From assembly GCF_002220095.1 (NCBI RefSeq), contig NZ_CP022372.1:1460501-1524500 (forward strand): DNA of 64,000 bases, given 5' to 3'. The notes below the pieces were generated by a model. It was not told the origin of the DNA, ran no database searches, and worked only from the letters and a program-made list of their open reading frames with translations. Positions within the stretch are counted from its first letter, which is position 1. The number at the start of each line of letters is the position of its first letter. Below, one piece after another: positions 59,451-64,000 of the stretch. Made by a program: the position numbers and the translations under genes. This DNA comes from Bosea sp. AS-1. Lineage in GTDB: Bacteria; Pseudomonadota; Alphaproteobacteria; Rhizobiales; Beijerinckiaceae.

Positions 59451-60869
59451 ATGACAAAAGCGAGCATCACGCCTCTCATCATGGCCGGCGGCGCCGGGAC
59501 TCGCCTGTGGCCGGTTTCGCGCGACTCCATGCCGAAGCAATTCATCCAGCTGCTGGATGACGGGCTCTCGACCTTCCAGGCGACGCTGCTGCGCGTGAAG
59601 GGAGGGCCCTTCAGGCGTCCGATCGTGGTGACCAATCAGGAGTTCCGCTTCGTCGTTGCCGAACAGATGCAGGCTCTCGACATCGCCGGGGATATCGTCC
59701 TGGAGCCCGAGCGGCGCGACTCGGCCGCAGCGGTTGCGGTCGGAGCCCTGCTTGCGCAGAAGCAGGATCCCGCTGCCGTGGCCGTGGCACTCGCGGCCGA
59801 CCATGTCATCTTGGATGCTGCGGATTTCCGGGCCGATTGCGAGGCCGCGGCCGCTCTGGCCGCGACCGGGCTCATCATGACGCTCGGCATCGTGCCGACC
59901 GAGCCCTCTTCGGCCTATGGCTATATCGAGCCCGGCGAGGCGCTTGGCCGCCCGGGCGCGAACCGTCTGTCGCGCTTCGTCGAGAAGCCGGACCAGGCGA
60001 CCGCACAGGGCTATGTCGAGCGTGGTTTTCTCTGGAACAGCGGTAATTTCGTCTTCTCGACCGCGACCATGATCGACGAGCTGCAGCGTTTCGCACCCCA
60101 GATCGTGGCGGGTGCGAGTGCTGCCGTCGAGGCTGCGAAAGCCGATCTGGATTTCATCCGGCTGGATCCGGCTGCTTTCGGGGCGATCCCCAAGATCTCG
60201 ATCGACTACGCCGTCATGGAGAAGACCGAGAAGGCCGGCGTTCTCGCCGCGGGCTTCGACTGGTCGGATATCGGTGCCTGGGACTCGCTTCATGCCGTGG
60301 CCACCAAGGACGGGGCAGGCAACGTCCTGCAGGGTCCGATCGTGGCGATCGATACGTCGGATTCCCTGCTGCGCAGCGACGACATGCTGCTCACCGCGAT
60401 CGGCGTGAAGGATCTGGTGGCGATCGCCACGCGCGACGCGGTCCTGATCGCGCCCAAATCGGAGGCCGGCCGGGTCAAGGCCCTGGTCGAGCAGCTCAAG
60501 CGGCAGGGCCGACCCGAAGCGACCGAGCATCTGCGCATGTACCGGCCCTGGGGCTGGTATCAGCGCATCGATCTCGGCTCGCGCTTCCAGGTCAAGCGGA
60601 TCAACGTCAAGCCGGGCGGAAAGCTGAGCCTGCAGAAGCATTTCCACCGCTCCGAGCACTGGATCGTAGTGCGCGGCACGGCGGAGGTGACGCTCGACGG
60701 CGCAGTCAGCCACGTGCACGAGAATGAATCGATCTATCTGCCGATCGGCTGTACGCACCGTCTCGCCAATCCTGGCAAGATCGACCTCGAGCTGATCGAG
60801 GTACAGGTCGGCAGCTATACCGGCGAGGACGATATCGTGCGGCTGGAGGACGTCTACGCGCGAGCGTGA
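59451..60869 (+). CDS. Mannose-1-phosphate guanylyltransferase / mannose-6-phosphate isomerase
   Basis: 472 aa, bifunctional type II PMI/GMP (AlgA/ManC-like). N-terminal nucleotidyl domain: LIMAGGAGTRLWPVSRD (~9) and FVEKPD; C-terminal cupin isomerase: RPWGWYQRID (~365), KRINVKPGGKLSLQKHFHRS (~382, metal-binding His) and SIYLPIGCTHRLAN. It turns mannose 1-phosphate into GDP-mannose. ATG 59451 was chosen because the family block starts just after it; ATG 59436 is also possible. Partner of the mutase at 53933. Confidence 0.93.
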   Translation: MTKASITPLIMAGGAGTRLWPVSRDSMPKQFIQLLDDGLSTFQATLLRVKGGPFRRPIVVTNQEFRFVVAEQMQALDIAGDIVLEPERRDSAAAVAVGALLAQKQDPAAVAVALAADHVILDAADFRADCEAAAALAATGLIMTLGIVPTEPSSAYGYIEPGEALGRPGANRLSRFVEKPDQATAQGYVERGFLWNSGNFVFSTATMIDELQRFAPQIVAGASAAVEAAKADLDFIRLDPAAFGAIPKISIDYAVMEKTEKAGVLAAGFDWSDIGAWDSLHAVATKDGAGNVLQGPIVAIDTSDSLLRSDDMLLTAIGVKDLVAIATRDAVLIAPKSEAGRVKALVEQLKRQGRPEATEHLRMYRPWGWYQRIDLGSRFQVKRINVKPGGKLSLQKHFHRSEHWIVVRGTAEVTLDGAVSHVHENESIYLPIGCTHRLANPGKIDLELIEVQVGSYTGEDDIVRLEDVYARA

Positions 60870-60894
60870 TGCGGGTGGCGTCCATTCGCGTGAC

Positions 60895-60936
60895 ATCGCT
60901 CTTCCGAAAAGCGACTTCCCCTTTTGGGCCCGATGC
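60895..60936. repeat. Dispersed palindromic element (degenerate copy)
   Basis: CATCG (60895-60899) and CGATG (60932-60936) as outer arms, inner CCGAAAAG/CTTTTGGG with one mismatch, and the flank ATGCTCTAG, as at 6510. Between manC-like gene and rfbB. Confidence 0.5.
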
Positions 60937-60970
60937 TCTAGCCCGATGAGCGGGAGTGAGGCCTGCGTGC

Positions 60971-62032
60971 GTGGATAGACCCTTGAAGTTTCTAGTGACG
61001 GGTGGGGCGGGTTTCATCGGCTCTGCGGTGGTTCGCCGGCTGATTGAGGCGACGGCGCATGAGGTCTGCGTGGTCGACAAGCTGACCTATGCCGGGAACC
61101 TGGCCTCGCTGGCGCCGGTCTCGGGCAGCGGGCGCTATCGCTTCGAGCATACCGATATCGGTGATGGCGAGCGGATGCGCGCGATCCTGGCGCAGTTCCG
61201 GCCCGATATCGTGATGCATCTGGCGGCCGAGAGCCATGTCGACCGCTCGATCGACGGGCCGGCGGCCTTCATCGACACCAACATCGTCGGCACCTTCACC
61301 CTGCTGCAGGAGGCACTGCGCCACTGGCGCGGGCTGGAAGGGGAGGCGAAGGCGCGCTTCCGCTTCCACCATATCTCGACCGACGAGGTCTTCGGCTCGC
61401 TCGGCGCCGAGGGGCTCTTCCACGAGGCGACGGCCTATCAGCCGAACTCGCCCTATTCGGCCTCGAAGGCGGCGTCCGACCACCTCGTGCGGGCCTGGCA
61501 CCACACCTATGGCCTGCCGACGCTGGTGACGAACTGCTCCAACAATTACGGGCCGTATCACTTCCCCGAGAAGCTGATCCCGCTGATGATCCTCAATGCG
61601 CTGGAGGGCAAGGCGCTGCCGGTCTATGGCGACGGGCGCAATGTCCGCGACTGGCTCTATGTCGAGGACCATGCCGAGGCGCTGCTGACGGTGGCGGAGC
61701 GCGGGCGGCCGGGGGAGACCTACGCCATCGGCGGGCGCAGCGAGATGGCCAATATCGCGGTGGTGCGGCGCGTCTGCGCCATCCTCGACGAGATCCGGCC
61801 CGACCCGGCCGGGACGCGGGAGCGGCTGATCACCTTCGTCACCGACCGGCCCGGCCATGATGCGCGCTATGCGATCGACGCCGGCAAGATCGAGCGCGAG
61901 CTCGGCTGGCGGCCGCGATACGATTTCGAAACCGGGCTGAGGGAAACCATCGCCTGGTATCTGGCCAATCAGGCATGGTGGAGCGACATCCGTGCCGGCC
62001 GCTATCGCGGAGAACGGCTCGGTGCCGGCTAA
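60971..62032 (+). CDS. rfbB: dTDP-glucose 4,6-dehydratase
   Basis: 353 aa. Second step of dTDP-L-rhamnose synthesis. [13 protein letters not shown] (~8), [13 protein letters not shown] (~85), STDEVFG (~130, active-site Asp-Glu), [14 protein letters not shown] (~160, catalytic Tyr and Lys) and [15 protein letters not shown] (~190) are complete. The start is uncertain: GTG 60971 with GAGG 9 nt upstream is used; GTG 60956 and TTG 60983 are alternatives. First gene of the rfbBCDA run. Confidence 0.94.
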   Translation: MDRPLKFLVTGGAGFIGSAVVRRLIEATAHEVCVVDKLTYAGNLASLAPVSGSGRYRFEHTDIGDGERMRAILAQFRPDIVMHLAAESHVDRSIDGPAAFIDTNIVGTFTLLQEALRHWRGLEGEAKARFRFHHISTDEVFGSLGAEGLFHEATAYQPNSPYSASKAASDHLVRAWHHTYGLPTLVTNCSNNYGPYHFPEKLIPLMILNALEGKALPVYGDGRNVRDWLYVEDHAEALLTVAERGRPGETYAIGGRSEMANIAVVRRVCAILDEIRPDPAGTRERLITFVTDRPGHDARYAIDAGKIERELGWRPRYDFETGLRETIAWYLANQAWWSDIRAGRYRGERLGAG

Positions 62033-62056
62033 GGCCGGTTGGGGGAACGGACACGG

Positions 62057-62614
62057 ATGATTACTGTCGAGAACTGCGCGCTGCCGGATGTGAAGATCGT
62101 CACGCCACAGCGTTTCGGCGATCATCGCGGCTTCTTCTGCGAGACCTGGAGTCGCCAGGCCTTCGCCGACGCCGGTCTCGACCTCGATTTCGTGCAGGAC
62201 AACCATTCACTGTCGGCGGCGAAGGGCACGCTGCGCGGGCTGCATTTCCAGTCGCCGCCAGCGGCACAGGACAAGCTGGTTCGCTGCACCCGCGGCCGCA
62301 TCCTCGACGTCGCGGTCGATATCCGGCGCTCTTCCAAAACGTTCGGCAAGCACGTTGCAGTCGAGCTTTCGGCCGAGAACGGCCGGCAGCTTCTGGTGCC
62401 GGTCGGCTTTGCGCACGGCTTCGTCACGCTCGAGCCCGATACAGAGGTGCAATACAAGGTCACGGCGCCGTATTCGCCGCAGAACGACGAGGGGCTCGCC
62501 TTCGACGATCCGGCACTCGGCATCAACTGGGGTCTGCCGGCAGAGGCACTGACCCTCTCGGACAAGGACCGCAAGCATCCGCGGCTATCCGAGATGCTGC
62601 GGTTTTTCGACTGA
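62057..62614 (+). CDS. rfbC: dTDP-4-dehydrorhamnose 3,5-epimerase
   Basis: 185 aa. Cupin epimerase: FGDHRGFFCETW (~20), QDNHSLSAAKGTLRGLHFQ (~45, active-site His), KLVRCTRGRILDVAVDIR (~73) and VPVGFAHGFVTL (~115). ATG 62057 with an upstream GGGGGAACGG. It overlaps the next gene (TGATG 62612-62616). Confidence 0.95.
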   Translation: MITVENCALPDVKIVTPQRFGDHRGFFCETWSRQAFADAGLDLDFVQDNHSLSAAKGTLRGLHFQSPPAAQDKLVRCTRGRILDVAVDIRRSSKTFGKHVAVELSAENGRQLLVPVGFAHGFVTLEPDTEVQYKVTAPYSPQNDEGLAFDDPALGINWGLPAEALTLSDKDRKHPRLSEMLRFFD

Positions 62615-63513
62615 TGACGCTGCGCATCGTCGTCACTGGTTGGACCGGCCAGATCGTCCGCGCCATGCTGGAGCGCGTGCCGACGGGAGTCGAGATCGTC
62701 GCGCTTCGCCGCCCGGAGCTGGACCTCGCCATTCCCAAGACGGTCGCGCCGACGCTGCGCGCGGCCAGGCCCGATGTCATCGTCAATGCGGCCGCCTATA
62801 CGGCGGTGGACCAGGCCGAAAGCGAGCCCGACCTAGCCATGCGCGTCAATGGCGAGGCGGCTGGCGAAGCGGCGCGAGCGGCTGCTGCGCTCGGCATTCC
62901 CGTCATCCAGATCTCGACCGACTACGTCTTCGACGGAGCGCTTGACCGCCCCTATTGCGAGGATGACCCGGTCAATCCGGTTTCGGCCTATGGCCGTTCG
63001 AAGCTTGCGGGTGAACTGGCTGTCGCGGCGGCGACGGAGAACCATGCGATCCTGCGCACGGCTTGGGTCTACAGCCCCTTTGGCCGTAATTTCGTACGGA
63101 CCATGCTGGGGCTAGGCGCGACGCGGGACGAAGTTGCTGTCGTGGCGGACCAGATCGGCTGCCCGACCAGCGCGCTCGACATCGCTGAGGCGGTGATCGG
63201 GGTCGCGCGCAATCTGCTGGAGCGCCCGAACGATACCTCGTTGCGCGGCACCTTCCATATGTGCGGGCAGGGCGAGACGAACTGGGCGGGGCTGGCCGAG
63301 GCTCTCTTCGCCGATGCCGCCGCGCGAGGCCGCAAGCCAGTCGCGGTGCGCCCGATCACGACGGCGGAATATCCGACGCCGGCGCGACGCCCGGCGAATT
63401 CGCGGCTCGATTGCGGGAAGCTCGATGCCGTGCACGGCATCGCTCTCCCGAACTGGCGCGGCTCGGTGACGGACTGTGTCGATCGGCTCATCGCAGCGGA
63501 GCAGGGATCATGA
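62614..63513 (+). CDS. rfbD: dTDP-4-dehydrorhamnose reductase
   Basis: 299 aa. Extended [13 protein letters not shown] (~6), [12 protein letters not shown] (~59), STDYVFDG (~102), YGRSKLAGE (~128, catalytic Tyr and Lys) and [14 protein letters not shown] (~148). It reduces the 4-keto sugar to dTDP-L-rhamnose. The start overlaps the rfbC stop and the stop overlaps the rfbA start (ATGA 63510-63513). The nucleotide-binding loop ends in Ile-Val where most have Leu-Gly; the residues that matter look intact. Confidence 0.94.
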   Translation: MTLRIVVTGWTGQIVRAMLERVPTGVEIVALRRPELDLAIPKTVAPTLRAARPDVIVNAAAYTAVDQAESEPDLAMRVNGEAAGEAARAAAALGIPVIQISTDYVFDGALDRPYCEDDPVNPVSAYGRSKLAGELAVAAATENHAILRTAWVYSPFGRNFVRTMLGLGATRDEVAVVADQIGCPTSALDIAEAVIGVARNLLERPNDTSLRGTFHMCGQGETNWAGLAEALFADAAARGRKPVAVRPITTAEYPTPARRPANSRLDCGKLDAVHGIALPNWRGSVTDCVDRLIAAEQGS

Positions 63514-64000
63514 AGGGTATCATTCTGGCGGGCGGCTCCGGCACGCGGTTGCACCCGATGACGCTGGCGATCTCCAAGCAGCTTCTGCCAGTCTACGACA
63601 AGCCGATGATCTATTACCCGCTGAACACGCTGATGCAGGCGGGTATCCGCGAGATTCTGATCATCTCCACGCCGAACGACCTGCCGCATTTCCAGCGGTT
63701 GCTCGGGGATGGCGCGGCCTGGGGCGTCAGCCTGAGCTATGCGGAGCAACCGCATCCCGGCGGGCTGGCACAGGCCTATATCATCGGCGCGGACTTTGTC
63801 GCCAAGAAGCCTTCCGCGCTCATCCTGGGCGACAACCTGTTCTATGGCGACAGTCTCTCCGGGATGATGCAGACGGCGGCCAAGCGCAGTACGGGGGCGA
63901 CGGTCTTCGCCTATCAGGTGCGCGATGCCGAGCGCTACGGGGTCGTATCCTTCGATGCCACGGGCAAGGCGGTCTCGATCGAGGAGAAGCCGAAAGCGCC
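63510..64000 (+). CDS. rfbA: Glucose-1-phosphate thymidylyltransferase, N-terminal part
   Basis: Direct translation from ATG 63510 gives [20 protein letters not shown], then [20 protein letters not shown], the sugar-nucleotidyltransferase signature of RfbA (GGSGTRL and the Lys-Pro-Met-Ile-Tyr-Tyr block). About 163 residues are visible and the gene runs off the window. It makes dTDP-glucose for rfbB, so the operon contains all four rhamnose genes in the order B, C, D, A. Confidence 0.95.
   Translation, partial: MKGIILAGGSGTRLHPMTLAISKQLLPVYDKPMIYYPLNTLMQAGIREILIISTPNDLPHFQRLLGDGAAWGVSLSYAEQPHPGGLAQAYIIGADFVAKKPSALILGDNLFYGDSLSGMMQTAAKRSTGATVFAYQVRDAERYGVVSFDATGKAVSIEEKPKA

Overview
The window is high-GC DNA (roughly two thirds G+C by eye) packed with short intergenic gaps and 4-nt start/stop overlaps. 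The gene content (RT0821/Lpp0805-type lipoprotein, TIGR02301, DUF1499, DUF2793, RibB with a degenerate GTP-cyclohydrolase-II tail, L-arabonate dehydratase, and dispersed palindromes of the type common in this order) points to an alphaproteobacterium of the Hyphomicrobiales (Rhizobiales). A Bosea-like organism is my best guess, but no rRNA gene is present to confirm it. There is no sign of a plasmid backbone, prophage, insertion sequence or CRISPR array; this looks like ordinary chromosome.

Region 1 (1-14.4 kb) is mainly housekeeping: a 3-methyladenine glycosylase (cut by the window edge) coupled to YgfZ; a dihydroorotase; an ECF42-type sigma factor preceded by three tandem DGPF/YciI paralogues and a RibD-C/DHFR-like gene, two of these units sharing an identical promoter motif; a pdxH-SDR-NUDIX-TIGR02301 operon; a lipoprotein; a CbpA-like co-chaperone; fabI; the folP-folB-folK operon; and a histidine phosphatase.

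Region 2 (14.4-34.6 kb) starts with a 1337-residue Pls/PosA-type non-ribosomal peptide synthetase (adenylation, carrier, then membrane segments alternating with three beta-helix domains), the architecture of epsilon-poly-L-lysine synthetase. It continues with a pseudouridine synthase, aroC, a RibB with a helix-turn-helix domain fused to its N-terminus, a deacetylase-like amidohydrolase, an L,D-transpeptidase, an aminotransferase, a MarR-amidase pair, an acyl-CoA ligase, an MBL hydrolase, bioY, mgsA, several very small genes, and tRNA-Pro(CGG) and tRNA-Gln(UUG).

Region 3 (34.6-52.7 kb) is accessory: behind tRNA-Gln and a gene-free, AT-enriched leader lies a translationally coupled trio (epimerase, large two-part glycosyltransferase, protein of unknown function). 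Next come a sugar kinase, a MarR-EmrA-EmrB efflux operon whose operator overlaps the promoter and start codon, a WecG-like protein, a polyprenyl glycosylphosphotransferase, a VanZ protein, an Asp/Glu racemase, a DUF2793 protein and a sugar-acid catabolic pair.

Region 4 (52.8-64 kb) supplies activated sugars for an acidic, rhamnose-containing surface polysaccharide: UDP-glucuronate 4-epimerase, phosphohexomutase, UDP-glucose dehydrogenase, a second polyprenyl glycosylphosphotransferase, GDP-mannose pyrophosphorylase/isomerase and rfbBCDA for dTDP-L-rhamnose (rfbA is cut by the window end).
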